Of a DNA stretch of 64,000 bases, positions 1 to 13,863 are shown in pieces. Position 1 is the stretch's first letter; every line of letters starts with the position of its first letter. Source of the stretch: Multifurca ochricompacta (taxonomy: Eukaryota > Basidiomycota > Agaricomycetes > Russulales > Russulaceae). The notes below the pieces were generated by a model. The model was not told where the DNA came from. It was given only the letters and a program-made list of their open reading frames with translations, and did no database searches. The translations under genes were made by a program, and so were the position numbers. The stretch lies in the NCBI GenBank assembly GCA_022496185.1, contig WTXG01000094.1, positions 62,001-126,000 on the forward strand, in the 5' to 3' direction.

Positions 1-918
1 AAAATGGGCTGAATTTTGTTGCATGATAACGATAGACTTTTGGAGCGCATTCTCCTCATTGACTTGCTTATGAAGTTGACGAATGACGGCGAGATTCGCG
101 ACGTATCTAAAAGGAGTAAGTGTGTACTTTAATGAGAGAGTCGGATCAACGCACGGGTCGGACTTGGCGGTGACTTGAAGCGGAGTGTTTTTGAAGGTGG
201 AAATATCTGTGGAGAGTTGAGCCACAAGGCGCCCAGAAAGTTCACGCTCCTTGGCAACGCTTGTGGCGAGCCTTCCAGTATCGTTCTGGATGTTCTGCAA
301 AAGCGGATTACGTCATCAACATAGGTCTGCGCAATCGTGCAGTCGCAGCGGACCTTAATGTGGGCCTTTATCTCTACGCGCAATTTTTGGAGGTGCTGTA
401 CTATGGAACCATCGATTGTACGACCGAGGTTGGCGTGCTGATCCGCAATGATGCGAGTCTTGTCGCGAATGGCATAGTATATGTCCTATGTTGGATGCAC
501 ACTTAGGTGAGCAGGTGATGAGGACTGGCAGGGACGAAGGATTACGGACTTGGAGACCGCCTTCACCAAGGAATTGATTGGCGGAGCGGAAGGGAACTTG
601 AATGACGGCGCCGAGTTTTGTCATTTCTTTAGCAGTATTGTTCTCGATATCTGCAATACCCTAAAGAATGCCGGTGAGGGTATGAATGAATAAAAATAAG
701 GAAGTAGATGATCAGATGAGAAATTGACCTCAAAGTAAGCTACTAGCTGCTTCACGATAGCCTTCCAGCGACGAAACGTTCAATGAGGACGTCGGAAGGA
801 CGAAGGTCATGAGGGGCAATATTCTTCTTGATGAGGGATTGAGAACGAGAAATGGTCGAGCCTTGCTTGCTAGCACGGGAATTGAGGTGGCTCTTGATAC
901 TGAAGCAGCGTCGTTCAT
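1..918 (-). CDS. SLM1/RGC1-like BAR-PH protein, N-terminal exons, partial and frame-disrupted
   Basis: Reads right to left and leaves the window at position 1. Exons, from intron borders and conserved reading: 918-729, 660-550, 485-354, 294-155 and 106-1, each with GT..AG introns. The translated pieces form the alpha-helical BAR-like region known from fungal SLM1/SLM2/RGC-type plasma-membrane proteins (TORC2/eisosome-linked, PI(4,5)P2 binding through a C-terminal PH domain, which would lie outside the window). Visible conserved blocks are SLIKKNIAPHDLRPSDVLIE, IRDKTRIIADQHANLGRTID, KLRVEIKAHIK and NIQNDTGRLATSVAKEREL. The likely start is ATG 916-918. The first exon needs two single-base insertions to read through: near 870-880 (after the SVSRATS-like start) and near 765-772 (before WKAIVKQLVAYFE). 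So it is either mis-sequenced or a pseudogene. Family assignment is from memory of the motifs; the PH domain is not seen. Confidence 0.72.
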
Positions 919-1180
919 GATGGCTTGAAGGAAAAGGAAAGGGAAAAGGAGAAGTCAAGTGTATGCGCAGCGCAAATGCATATCATATGTAGCCCTGTTG
1001 ACGTCACTTGGACCCGGAACACCTGACACCAGGACCCCGTGTGACTTTGCCACCTAAAACAAACCCTTTTTGACCGTCCTTTTCTTTTTTGCCATTGCAG
1101 CACTCTGAATCTCTCTTCCTCCTTTAGGCTTTTTAAATTAACTTGACTTAGCATCTCATACCCTGGTCTCTGTTGCGAAC
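919..1180. promoter_or_regulatory. Divergent intergenic region between the SLM1-like gene and PHO88
   Basis: About 260 bp separate the two divergent start codons (918 minus, 1181 plus). The stretch is CT-rich near 1070-1130 on the plus strand. A CTTCAAG acceptor-like motif on the minus strand ends near 926, so a 5' UTR intron or a further upstream exon of the SLM1-like gene may lie here. No clear TATA box was recognised. Confidence 0.4.
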
Positions 1181-2160
1181 ATGAACTCCCCGTTACAAAG
1201 CCTTGCCATCTCCCTCGGCGTGATGCAACGTATTTACCTTGTTCCCTTTGCCCCATTTTCTTCTTCTGACCCCGTACCCTGCATACGTGTCATCGTTTAG
1301 TCGCCCGTAAAGTCCCATTCGACAACCCTCAGGTGCTCGACTATGTCCGAATAGGCTACATTTCAAGTCAGGTCATCTCCCTCCTTGTGTATTACTACAC
1401 TTCTTCTAAAGTGAGTCACATTTCCTTACCATTACCAGCTCATCAACTTCACAGCTAATCCACAACATCCACTCCTCACGTGCGCTAGATAAAGGCTAAG
1501 GATGACCAGACGATGCTCAAGTATGGTGCGTGTTCAACTCGCCTACAAATTATTATTATTTTTTTCGTGATGGCGTCGTATCTAATGCACTTACTCGACT
1601 CTTCTCAGTGGAGGCTGGAAACCCGATGGTGCGTCATCGCCCTTGCCCACATCCCCGTCTCTTTAATACTTTTTTACTTAGTCCCAAGAACCTGGAAAGC
1701 TCGTCACTACCACAGTACGCGATTACGACCTCGCTGAGACGTCCAAGCTCGTGCGTGTCCGCTCTCCCCTTCTCTTCTCCGCTGAACGGTGGTTTACTGC
1801 TTTATTTTTATTTTTTTGTTTTTTCAACAGATCAAGGGCGTATATACCTCCGTCGCGATGATGGCTTTCCTCCATTTATACCTTAAATATTCTCAGCCAC
1901 TCTTCGTACAGGCTATCATGGCCTTTAAGTCTCTCTACGAAGCCAAAACGGTCAAAATTCACGTTCTTGGCCAGAAGGCTGATGGTGACCTCAAGCGACC
2001 CTTTAAAACTGGCCCAGGGATGTTTGGTGGTGCGCCTCTACTTTTCTAACCCCTCTAGCAGTATCTAAAGGCAGACATTTGTATAGCTTCTGCTGACCCG
2101 CAGACAGACAAGGCCGCCATTGAGGAAGCGGAAAAGCGTAATATTGTGAAGGAGGAATAG
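1181..2160 (+). CDS. PHO88: Pho88/SND3 ER membrane protein (SRP-independent targeting)
   Basis: Seven exons: 1181-1229, 1301-1410, 1489-1525, 1609-1628, 1682-1750, 1831-2029 and 2108-2160. They join in frame without any correction to a 178-residue protein, close to the usual 180-200 for the family. Pho88 (Snd3) is an ER membrane protein, first linked to phosphate transport and later placed in the SND route that delivers proteins to the ER independently of SRP. The N-terminus is hydrophobic (MNSPLQSLAISLGVMQ), followed by KVPFDNPQVLDYVR and a second hydrophobic segment (GYISSQVISLLVYYY). The signature block YTSVAMMAFLHLYLKYSQPL then LVQ-like AIMAFKSLYEAKTVKIH and the charged tail are present. 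It is divergent from the SLM1-like gene. Confidence 0.9.
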
Positions 2161-2426
2161 TCTCGTATTGTGCAGTCGAGCGCGTGAGGTGCTGTAAGAA
2201 ACCCCCCTCCCCCACAGCCCTAGAGTGAGATATATACTGCTATGCATATTTTTTTCGTACCGCACATATTTGTAGCAGCTGCGCGCCTGTACGACCGGAC
2301 GCAGCAATAATTAGAGTGCGTGACACACTCGTTTTTGCAAGCCGGGTCATCTAGCCGATAGATGAGCATCAACACCCCACACCCAGATCCGTTAGGATCG
2401 GAATCATGTGTCTCAAATAAAAAAGT

Positions 2427-2436
2427 AAAAAAAAAA
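2427..2436 (-). terminator. Pol III terminator of the tRNA-Glu gene
   Basis: An uninterrupted run of ten A on the plus strand, i.e. ten T on the tRNA strand, begins 4 nt after the tRNA 3' end. Confidence 0.8.
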
Positions 2437-2440
2437 CGAA

Positions 2441-2512
2441 TTCGGATACGGGGAATCGAACCCCGAGCTGCCGCGTGAGAGGCGGCAATGTTAGCCTTTA
2501 CACCATATCCGA
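2441..2512 (-). tRNA. tRNA-Glu (CTC)
   Basis: On the minus strand a cloverleaf of 72 nt can be folded. The acceptor stem is TCGGATA with TATCCGA, plus an A discriminator. The D-arm follows as TGGTGTAAAGGCTAACA. The anticodon stem GCCGC/GCGGC encloses the loop CTCTCAC, so the anticodon is CTC. The T-arm has the invariant GGTTCGATTCC. There is no intron. The D and T arms are typical of eukaryotic tRNA-Glu. Confidence 0.93.
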
Positions 2513-2945
2513 CTGCAAGTGCAAATCAACCATTAAATATAAGAAACAGTCCGAAAACGCGTCGCAACTTTTGAAGGTCCGTCCGAGCGATAGTTTGATG
2601 AATAGATGAATGGAAGAACACATAATCCACACGAGGAAGAAAGATTTCAGGGGGGCCTGTAAACATTTTCCGGTCCGTTTTTGACGGCAAAGCTGCTGAA
2701 GATAGGAGGTTGTATCCCCTTTGAGGAGAGGGGTGAGAAGGGTAAAGGGTAAAGGGTACTTTCTCCACCCCCACGGGGGTTTAGTCATGTGTGACCATGT
2801 GACCGGTCAAAAATCATGTGCTAAGTGCAAAGCTCTTCAGTGCAGATCAGAAGAGAAGAAAGATTGTAATGATGCACCGCGTCCTTTAAATTTCGACCAC
2901 CGGATGATTGAAATGATCCCCCACCCTTCCTTTGATTTGAACAAC

Positions 2946-3469
2946 ATGAGCGACGAATACGCAAATTCCGGTTCCAAGGGCTCTTTCTTCACCTCATGTA
3001 TGTGTATTCCCGTTTAAGACCGACAAAGTTACTGAACGTCATATAGCTGTTAACGATTCCATGTCAGCGCGCGAGCGAGAGAGTTACCCACCAACGTCCG
3101 ACTATGCGACGAAGAACTACCCTCCACCCGGTGACAGTATGTCTGGTCTGCGGACCATTCGTTCTATGTAGTTATATATATATATATACTCACATTTAAC
3201 CCCCCTTCCCCCCCCGTTCTCGTTATTATCTAGCAACCTCTTCTGGAGGTAGACGGACTGGCCCCGTTGCACAGCCTGACGGTGGGCTGGCGATCCAGCA
3301 ATCGCAATCACTAAGCGGCCCTGACCTGCGCTCACAACAAGGGCGTGACTCATCGGCTGAAAGCCTCGACACGCGTAAAGAGGCCGCTGAGGTGCTCGCT
3401 GCTCGTTATCGCGCATCGCGCGAGCGGTTGCATCAAGCCGTTGGCAGTGGTGTCGACGTTGTATCATGA
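2946..3469 (+). CDS. Small hypothetical protein, three exons
   Basis: Predicted exons 2946-2997, 3047-3136 and 3234-3469 join in frame to 125 residues. I do not recognise the product. It starts MSDEYANSGSKGSFFTS, is rich in Ser, Pro, Gly and Gln in the middle, and ends in a charged helical stretch (RKEAAEVLAARYRASRERLH). There is no signal peptide or membrane segment. The gene model rests on good splice borders (GTATGT donors, TAG acceptors) and unbroken phase across both introns. It lies between a tRNA and the kinase gene and has no obvious functional link to either. The start codon choice is uncertain; the reading frame is open further upstream. Confidence 0.5.
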
Positions 3470-3745
3470 AATGAGGACTGTATCACACACACATATTAAC
3501 TTGTTACTTTGTTACTTGGCAGTGGCAATGGAAATTTCAATTGGTCTGTTCGCTGTGCCTTTTGAACTAAACTAAAACTAAACTAAAATTCCGAAATCGG
3601 AAAGTGTGGAAAGTTGATATGCGCGGGCCGATGCCGATTTAATTGTGCTCATCCGTGGTCCGTGTAATTTTACTCTCTCTTGAAAGTTGCTATCCCCTTC
3701 TCTTTCCTCTTCCTTTAATCACCCTCCCTTTCCCCCGTCCCCGCC

Positions 3746-6143
<2,398 letters not shown>

Positions 6144-6940
6144 TGAGTCAGCCAAGGGGGATCAATTTAATCTGCAGACAGAGAACATTTCGTTGTGGTT
6201 GGTTGTGTGCCGCATGGAGGGTGACTAAGCGAATTTTGCCCGAAGCTAGATGTTTAGTGTTTTTTAGTCTAGAAAGATCCGAAGCGGACACGGATAAGGG
6301 GGAAAGGGGCGGGGGGCGGGCTACGGCCTTATGGCCATCACCTTCCATGGTCGGCCTGGGGTATGAGCCATGCGGACTATGACTGATGGGTGGTTTTCAA
6401 TTCAATTCAACAAGAAATTCGACTGGCTTGGTTTTTTTTCAATTTTTAATTTTTTTTTCTAATTGTTTCTTTTTTTTTTTTTGTTTTTCTTTCATTTCAT
6501 CCATTCATTCATTCATTCATTCATTCTTCATCGGAGGATTTATCGACAAGGAGATAGATGTTTATGGGAATGGGAAAAATCCCCAGATGAAATTTGTATT
6601 ATAAAAAATTATACATAATTTGGTGGTTTTTAGTTTGGTTGAAACCAGTCAAGTACAAAGGGCCGCCACAAGTAAACAAGTATAAACAAACCTGCCACCC
6701 ACTTGATGGGATGATCAAGCGCGGCCAGTCCAGGTCGGACTCACTCAGCTCATCGCCTTCCTCTCTCTCTCCTCCCTCTCTACCTATCTCTTCTCTTTAT
6801 AAGCCTCTCCTCTCATTTCATCCTACCGATTCACCACTGTTCTCATCTATTAGAGAACCCAACAACAAGTTAAACTCCTCCTCCCTCCATTATTATTTTT
6901 TTCTTTTTCTTTTTAATTTCCCAATCAGGACGACCTACGC
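6144..6940. other. Intergenic region and samB promoter/5' UTR
   Basis: About 800 bp without a supported gene. It holds poly-T/poly-pyrimidine stretches near 6430-6485, a short (ATTC)n repeat near 6503-6526 and CT-rich sequence before the samB start (6760-6915). Open frames here cross low-complexity DNA and the samB 5' UTR and have no protein-like composition. Confidence 0.6.
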
Positions 6941-9900
6941 ATGCGTGAATCCAACTTCGCCTTCCCAGCCCAGAACAGGGCTGCGGTATGTATCTCATCC
7001 CAACTTTACGACCGTCGTGGTGCGTCCCCATTTTCACTCTTTTGTTTTTTTTCCAAATGATTATAATATTAAATCAACAACAACAATAATCTTTTTTTCT
7101 TTTTTTTTTTGTGTAGCGCTTGACACCAATTCACCTCTACCATTGTTCAATTCCCTTACCCATCTCACCTATCTCACCTCCACTTCGCCTCGAATACGAG
7201 AGATCATGGTCATGGATGGCGGTCTCGAACGTCTAGTACGCATGCTTCACGACTTTTGCCTCTCCCCTCCCCCTCCCGAGAACCCGCTCTTCTCTACGGT
7301 CTTTTACCACCCAATTACCATCCCCCCAAACCCGTCCCGACCCTCATCCCAAAGGCATTCGACAAACACGCGGCGTACAGATTTTCTCTCGCCTTTCAAT
7401 GTGTCGTCAATATTGGCGTTCGCGGTAGTGAGCTCATTCGTAGCAGAGTAGTACAAGCGGGCACTCTCGATGTCGTCGGTTGCATCCTCGAATCGTGGTT
7501 GGCGAGTAAAGGGTTTGCCATCGGACCAAGTTCCAGCGCAACGGGAATGCCCAGGGAAACTCGCGAGCAGCGCGCTGCACGGAAACAGGCTCAGGCCGAG
7601 ATGCGTGCTCGCCAGCAGGCTGCGGATCTTGCGCGTGCCCTCGAACGGAGACAGGATATGCCACATGACGGTACTCAAACTATCCGTGGGAGGAGTAGGG
7701 TGAGCGAATTGACGATTCGGGTTGCTGCTGCTGCTGCTACTACTACTACTACAGAGGTATGGAACTTTCTCTTGTTCTATAACTTTTGCCGTTTCAACCG
7801 ATTCCCCCTTGAATCTGGAATATTTTACTTCTTTTTATTTTTTTATTTCCTTCTATCCTACCTTCTATTCTACCATTACCAACTGAATTTTGACTTTTTT
7901 TTCTCCCTCAGGAGGATGACCGGATGGATACTTCGGCAGATTCGGCAGCCTTATCGGACGATTCCAGTGCTACACAGGCTGACATATCTGGCATTGATTC
8001 CCCCACCCCTGCATCCGACGCTGCATCGGCGGCAGCGGGCAGCGATCCGGACACATCAACCGATACATCAAGGCATCAGACTCCAGCAGGTTCGAATACT
8101 CCCACCGGCGCGGTCGAAGTTCCAGGGCGAGACCGAAGCGGCACCATTATCGCACGACCTATCTGGGACACCTCCACCGCCCTTCTTCCACGTCGGACAC
8201 ATCGTACACGTGATCGTCAGGGTACTATCTCCGCTTCCACATCTCGTGGAGCTTCGCGTCCGGAGACAGAGACCGAGGACGATGCTGATGGCGACCTTGA
8301 CATGGACCCCTCTCAAGAAGTTACTGACAATTCGCCGGAGCGGCCCCAGACCTCCCCCTTGGCTCGTCGTGCCGTTGCCATTGTTTCGGACGTTACAACG
8401 GATGCAGGCCCTGGCCAGTCCTTGGAGCTCAATTCGGATGCACACATTATCATCAATAGTGAGGCAGACGTTCAGGGTGATGGCGTCGAGGATGGTATCG
8501 TGGCTCTTGAGCCGAACGATGACTTTGCCATGGGTGCCCCACCTGGTGCGCCGGGCGCAATCGAGACAACGATGACGTTACGTCCCGCAGATACCGCTGT
8601 GCGTCGCGTCCTTGGTGGAACCGACGTGACACCGCGTGCGGTGAATGTCAGTCTTCCTCGTGGCAGAGACAGCGACGATCCCCAGGAAACACCTGTCCGT
8701 CCGAACGCCCCAATACCTCGTACACTTCCCCTTCCCGTCACGACCGAAATCGTTCCTGCTCCCCCTCGTCACCACCACCATCATCACCATCACGAATCAG
8801 GATGCCCACACCGCGACGAAGAGGTGCTTTCGGCTCTCCAACTCTTAGCATATCTCAGCAAATACCCTCACGTCCGCCAGGCCTTCTACCAGCCGCGCAC
8901 CAGCTTCCACCCGGCGACGGCTGTGCTTAAACCGCAGGCTATTACCCCGCAGTCACAACAGACAACGCCGGCTGCGGGACCATCGCGTGGGAAAGACACG
9001 TCGACGACGAGCGCCGGATTCTTTAAGGCATTTGCCAGTCGCAATGGGAAGGAGAAGGCAGTCCCAGCTGCTCCCGCGCCACCTACACCCCCACGGCAAA
9101 CGAACGTGTTTTCACTGGTGGAGCGGTTCACGTTCCGACCGAGCTCGCATGAGTTCGACTTGCCTAACCCGCCACCGACATTGCCACCAGAAATACAATA
9201 TTGGGCTGGTGTCATCATGCGCAACGCGTGTCGTAAGGACGATAGTAGAGGAGGTATTCGTCAGTGTGCCAACAGTGCGTGATCGTTCATATATGGTGTT
9301 CGTTTCGAGAGGAGCTAACAATCAATCGTGCATCTAGTGTTATGTGGACGCTGGGAGCAATATCCACGACAATTTGCCAAGTGTCGACGCTGCCGAAAGG
9401 CGAAATACTGCGGGAAGGAGTGTCAGAGCTCAGCGTGGAGCGAGGGCCATAGATTCTGGTGCAGCGCCAAAGATGGCGACGAAGATGGTGAAAACGTCCC
9501 TGAGGGATCACGCGGTGGCGCCAACGGTGGTAGCGGAGGTGGCAGCGTGCGCAGGCGGGAACGTTTGATGGCGACAACTGAGATCACGGACGCTGCGATC
9601 CGTGCAACCGCAGCTGCGATGGCGTTCCGCCCTATTGAGGGCGCCCGTCCACCCGAAGGCCCCGGCTGGGGCCGAGCATTTTATGAACCATCACCCTTCG
9701 ATGCCGCCCCTGGGCCGGTGCGGCGCCCTGTAGTCCACGTTGGACAAGAGGCAGCTGCGACGATGGGTATCGGACCTGGGATTGGCAGACGGCGTGCAGA
9801 GACGATGCCTGGTGGGATGATGCCCGTCATTGATCCACCCGCACCCGCACCACCACCACCATCACCATCACCGTCACCACCAACTGCGTCTTCTGTTACG

Positions 9901-10143
9901 CCTATACGACCTACACTCACATCCACATCTGGATCAGTCCACGTCTCTGATCATGGTCGTTTAATAATGGATCAATGGAACGATGGGAGTAGCCCTACGG
10001 CGGCTACGGCTATGATGGGAGGAAGTGTTGGTTTACGTATCGACTTGTCGACGATCGCGGGACCATCTCGAGTTGTGAGGAATGACGATGGAGCTGTGTT
10101 TGGGTTCGCAACTGGGGAGGAAATTGCAATGGATCTTGACTAG
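6941..10143 (+). CDS. samB: MYND zinc-finger protein SamB/MUB1, with one single-base frame break
   Basis: Exons 6941-7019, 7117-7756, 7912-9274 and 9338-10143. MUB1/SamB is the partner of the Ubr2 ubiquitin ligase in yeast (turnover of Rpn4) and affects morphogenesis in Aspergillus. The start MRESNFAFPAQNRAA, the block IREIMVMDGGLERLVRMLHD, the armadillo-like FSLAFQCVVNIGVRGSE and VQAGTLDVVGCILE match the family. The long Ser/Pro/Asp-rich middle and His run are variable. The MYND finger spans the last intron: CGRWEQYPRQFAKCRRC, then KYCGKECQ and a final HRFWC. Exons sum to 2,888 nt, one short of a whole number of codons. The break is at about 7281-7286, where ENP must join ALLYGLLPP; one added base would give 962 residues. 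A sequencing error is likely, since both sides are conserved. Confidence 0.88.
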
Positions 10144-10725
10144 GGGTGTGTGAGAGAGGTGGGGCATGTGGCTTGTTGTTGTGGGTGCGATAGATAATTA
10201 ATGCTGTGGGGACTTGTAAATGTTGCTGTTCACTGGTTTTTCTCTTTCTCTCCCTCTCTCAACGTCCGTCCTTCACCTCTTCATGACAAACTCTTCCCCG
10301 TTGTCTTCCACCTTCTCCTTACACCCATTCACGATATATATGTATGTCTGTACCCGCGTACCATCTCTCCCTTCCTCGTTCTTTTCCTCCCTCCCTCCAT
10401 CGTACATCAACCTTTTTTTTTTTCTTCATCCCAGCAAGTTTCATCCCAATCTTGCCCCCTCCCCCTACCATTTACAGTCAGTCAGTCTTCTCCTGCGTTC
10501 TGTCTGTCTGTTTGTCTGTCTTTTTTTTCTTCACTACAACTCACATCTTTTCTTTTTTCTCGTTTTCTTTGCTTTTTTTTTTTCTTTTTCATCAATGTTT
10601 TTCTTTTTCTGTTTTTCTTTTTTTTTTTTCAATGCACACACAATTTAAGTTTTTCTCTCATTTTTTAATTTATCGATAAGGTCAAAAAAATAAATAATTT
10701 AAGGGAAGTCTCTACACGTGATAAC
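10144..10725. other. Intergenic, pyrimidine-rich
   Basis: The stretch between samB and POP4 is dominated by CT and T runs (10230-10660). Overlapping open frames in all three plus frames are Phe/Ser/Leu low-complexity artefacts. It probably contains the samB 3' end and the POP4 promoter. Confidence 0.6.
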
Positions 10726-12093
10726 ATGACCATGACTTTATCTTCTTCGACTCCCTCTACGCTTCTTCTTTATAAAGGACCCATACTCGAAGAAGACGAT
10801 GATAATGATGATGATAAGAATAGAAACATGAAATTATCAAGAAATGGGTCGTTCACGTCAGAGTTTGTTCAAGCCCAGCTCACGACGACGACGATGACGG
10901 ACAACAAGTTATCGTCGTCCTCTTTTAAAACCCGCTCGCATGTGCGCGCTCAGGCATTATATGATGAACGCGTGAAGCGACGACAAGTTATCTTAACTCC
11001 GAAACGTCAAAGTCGATTGCGTGCAGAGGAGCAAGGAAAAGGAGGGGGGAAGGAGGAACAACAGCAGCGGAAGCGGAGGAATGATGAAGAATGGAAGAAG
11101 GTGAAGAAAAAAAAGAAAGGGCTGGGTTGGGAAGAAAAGGAGGGGAAGAAGATGGGTAGGAAAGAGGCCGCTGAGAGGGGTTTGTGGCGTTTGCGAGACG
11201 AAGAAACGAGGTGCGTTTGACTTTCTCTCTCTCTCTCTCTCTCTCCTTCTTTCTCCACCTACTGAACTGAACTAAAGGGCATCTTTTTTTTTTTTTAACA
11301 TAGATGGGATTTGTTCGTGCCTCTACATCGACTATGGCTTGGGTACATGTCCGAACTCCTTGGACTTGCGATTCCTCCCTCCTCTTCTTCCCAACCATCA
11401 ACATCAACATCAACGTCAACGACGACGATGAGGACGATGATGCCCCAAGCAGCGGGTATGCATGCTAAACTCCTCAAGGCTGATTTTCACGGTTCGATCA
11501 TGACGGGTGGGTGATTATCATTCTCTCGGGCGGTTTTATAAGCAAAAAAAAAAAAAAAAAGGGAGTTAATTTGGAATATTGCGAAAGTGCGCAGGAGCAA
11601 GAACGCGACGCTCGTTGGAGCGTCAGGGATCGTGATTCAAGAGACGGAGAACACGTTCAAAGTCGTGACGCGAAACGATAAATTAAAAGGTGTGTTTATA
11701 TCGTGTTATCCTTATATATATCCCATACCGACCATTATTATTCAAACGTACACAAAAAAAAAAAAAGTTTTACCAAAGCAGGGCTCCATCTTTTCGTTCG
11801 CTGTGCCCTTGTACAGCAGCGGCGGTATAAAAGAAGAAATTTCCGCTCCTGCTGCTGCTACTACTACTACTACTACGAAGAGTTCAGGAACGGACGGGAG
11901 GAGGAATAGCCCTATGAGCGGTGGTGGTGGTGGTGAAGAAGAAGAAGAGACCGTGGGGACGAAGACGACGACGATGGCGACTGTGCTGGACGCGCCGCAT
12001 ATCGAGTTTGAATTGTACGGAAATCAGTTTTGTTTTCGAGCGGTGGATCGGGCAAGTCGAAAATTCAAGCACAAGGAGACCATCGAGTTGTGA
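10726..12093 (+). CDS. POP4: RNase P/MRP protein subunit POP4 (Rpp29)
   Basis: Exons 10726-11210, 11304-11506, 11588-11689 and 11768-12093 join in frame to 371 residues. POP4/Rpp29 is a core protein of RNase P (tRNA 5' processing) and RNase MRP (rRNA processing). It has an Sm-like barrel that contacts the RNA. The barrel is easy to read: LLKADFHGSIMTV at about 219-231, SKNATLVGASGIVIQETEN, FKVVTRNDKLKVLPKQGS, FAVPLY, then VLDAPHIEFELYGNQF, FRAVDRASRKFKHKETIEL at the C-terminus. It is larger than the usual 220-260 residues because of a Lys/Glu-rich N-terminal arm and Thr/Gly/Glu low-complexity inserts (trinucleotide runs at 11405-11430, 11845-11880 and 11920-11950). The third exon uses the acceptor ending at 11587, which keeps the frame. 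Confidence 0.92.
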
Positions 12094-12999
12094 AAAGACG
12101 GACAAGGGGGGCACTTTTTTTTTTTCGTCGTTAGTTTCATATTTGCCCATCATTACACCTCACGGAATGGTTGGATTTTTGTTGTTTTTGGTACATGTGT
12201 TAATTTGTCGTTCTACACACGACCGGACCAACAAAACCCACAGCTGTCAAACCAGGGTGGGGGGACAGTGTATTTCCTTCGTCCCACAGTCCCACACTAA
12301 TTAACCGTTTTTTATTTTTTATTTTTTATTTTATTTCCTCTACCCAAAACCACTTGAATCGTCCAACGGGGAAGGGACGTTTGTCGTATATACGCTGTCC
12401 CCTACCTAGTGTAGTGCATAGGTGTGTTACTTAACTCCGCTCCGTCACCGGGCTTTGGGAATTTTATCCTTGGGCATCGGGGCACACTTCTTTCTTCATT
12501 CTCGATGACATGGCACCTGCAGTTGCTTTTCTTTTTTTTTTATTATAGCCAAAGCCAACCAACCTTATCACCCAAACTCTTGACTGACTGATGGGTGACA
12601 GGGGGATAGCCATATATATGTGTGGGTGTGGGTGAGAGAGAGAGAGAGATCACACCAGAAATGGAAATATATCTGCTACCCCATCATGTGTGTATTTGGT
12701 CCCGCGGACGGACGTAGTTATTACAACACAACAACGATAACGACATTCATCCATCTATCAAATTCTGAGTTCGATTTGAAGGCCCGTACAAGTCGCACCC
12801 TGGTAAATGGTCTTGTGATGGGGCGCAATGTAAATATCGTCTTGTCCCTACTCCTTTCCCCCCCCCCCTCCATCCCTCCCCTTTTCCCTTTTTATGTTGA
12901 TTGTACCGTGGGCCTTTATTTTTTCTTCTCTCAGTATAGGTGTGCTTTCTTTGGGCACTAGATTTTGTGTGTGCTGTGTTCTGCATCATCATCATCATT

Positions 13000-13030
<31 letters not shown>

Positions 13031-13863
13031 CGTACAGCACAGCCTTTCGAATCGAAAAAGAGAGAGAAGCCCCGGGCCTCATCAGCGCCGTCTTTTTAAT
13101 GTAAATGTAAACTTTAGTAAGTGGCTAGATTCAGTAATAGCGGAACTTCGGGGGTAAAAGGGGGAAGGGAAGGGAAGGGAATAGAGTGGCTTTTATCCTC
13201 CAAGAGAGATAGATTATGTGAATGAGAATCAGTCCAGTACTACGCCAGGCTCTCTCCCGCCGCCCTTCATGTTCATCAGACAAGTCGGTTCCCTCTTCCT
13301 CGTGGCTTGGGGGTGAATGAATCTGATCGAATCGAGAATCTCTATAACGGGTGGCAGGCGGAGGAAAACTACGGACCCAATTTTGGAATCAATCATGTGT
13401 CTCCGCTCTCCGCCGTGTGCTCTTCATCCTTCAACTTCAATTATGTTTCTGTTTTCTTCTGTTCACTATTCACTGTTCACCGTTCACTGTTCACAGTGTG
13501 GTGATGGGTGACGTGAGAGTGAGTGTGTGTGTGAAAGAGGCGATCAAGTTGATGATGGGCCGTGTGACCTTAACCTTTATTAATCACACACAACGAGCAA
13601 CGAGCTACCAAATACTCACTCAGTACCAGTGTCAGTGTCAGTGCCAGTGCCAGTGCCAATGCCAACTGGGCGTCTCTATATATCTCAAGTATTATATTCT
13701 TTTCTTCTTTCTTCTTAAATGGCCCATCCTTTCGTAACCTCTACACACAGCCTCCTTTCCTGATATCCACCTTTTCTCCAACCTCTCTCTCTTTTTTCCT
13801 TCAAGAAGGGCCTCGCTCTCATCCCTTTCCAACCTACTCTCCTTCCCCCTCCCCCATTCCATA
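12094..13863. other. Intergenic region without a supported gene
   Basis: About 1.8 kb. It contains simple-sequence tracts: (GT)n/(AG)n near 12617-12650, a C run near 12857-12868, (CAT)n at 12983-13026, AAGGG repeats near 13158-13185 and TGTTCAC repeats near 13450-13497. Short open frames, including one rich in His from the CAT repeat, show no conserved features. Confidence 0.6.
12983..13026. repeat. (CAT)n microsatellite
   Basis: About fourteen CAT units with one interruption (ATTATC). Confidence 0.9.

Noticed and set aside
6594..7451. 285-codon open frame upstream of and across samB
   Set aside because: It covers 5' UTR, exon 1 in the wrong frame and an intron; only the part shared with samB exon 2 is real.
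8068..8445. Minus-strand frame inside samB exon 3
   Set aside because: Shadow of the GC-rich coding exon on the other strand.
10201..10680. Three overlapping open frames rich in Phe, Ser and Leu
   Set aside because: CT-rich low-complexity promoter DNA is open in all frames; no conserved motif.
12894..13157. His-rich short protein
   Set aside because: Made by a (CAT)n microsatellite.
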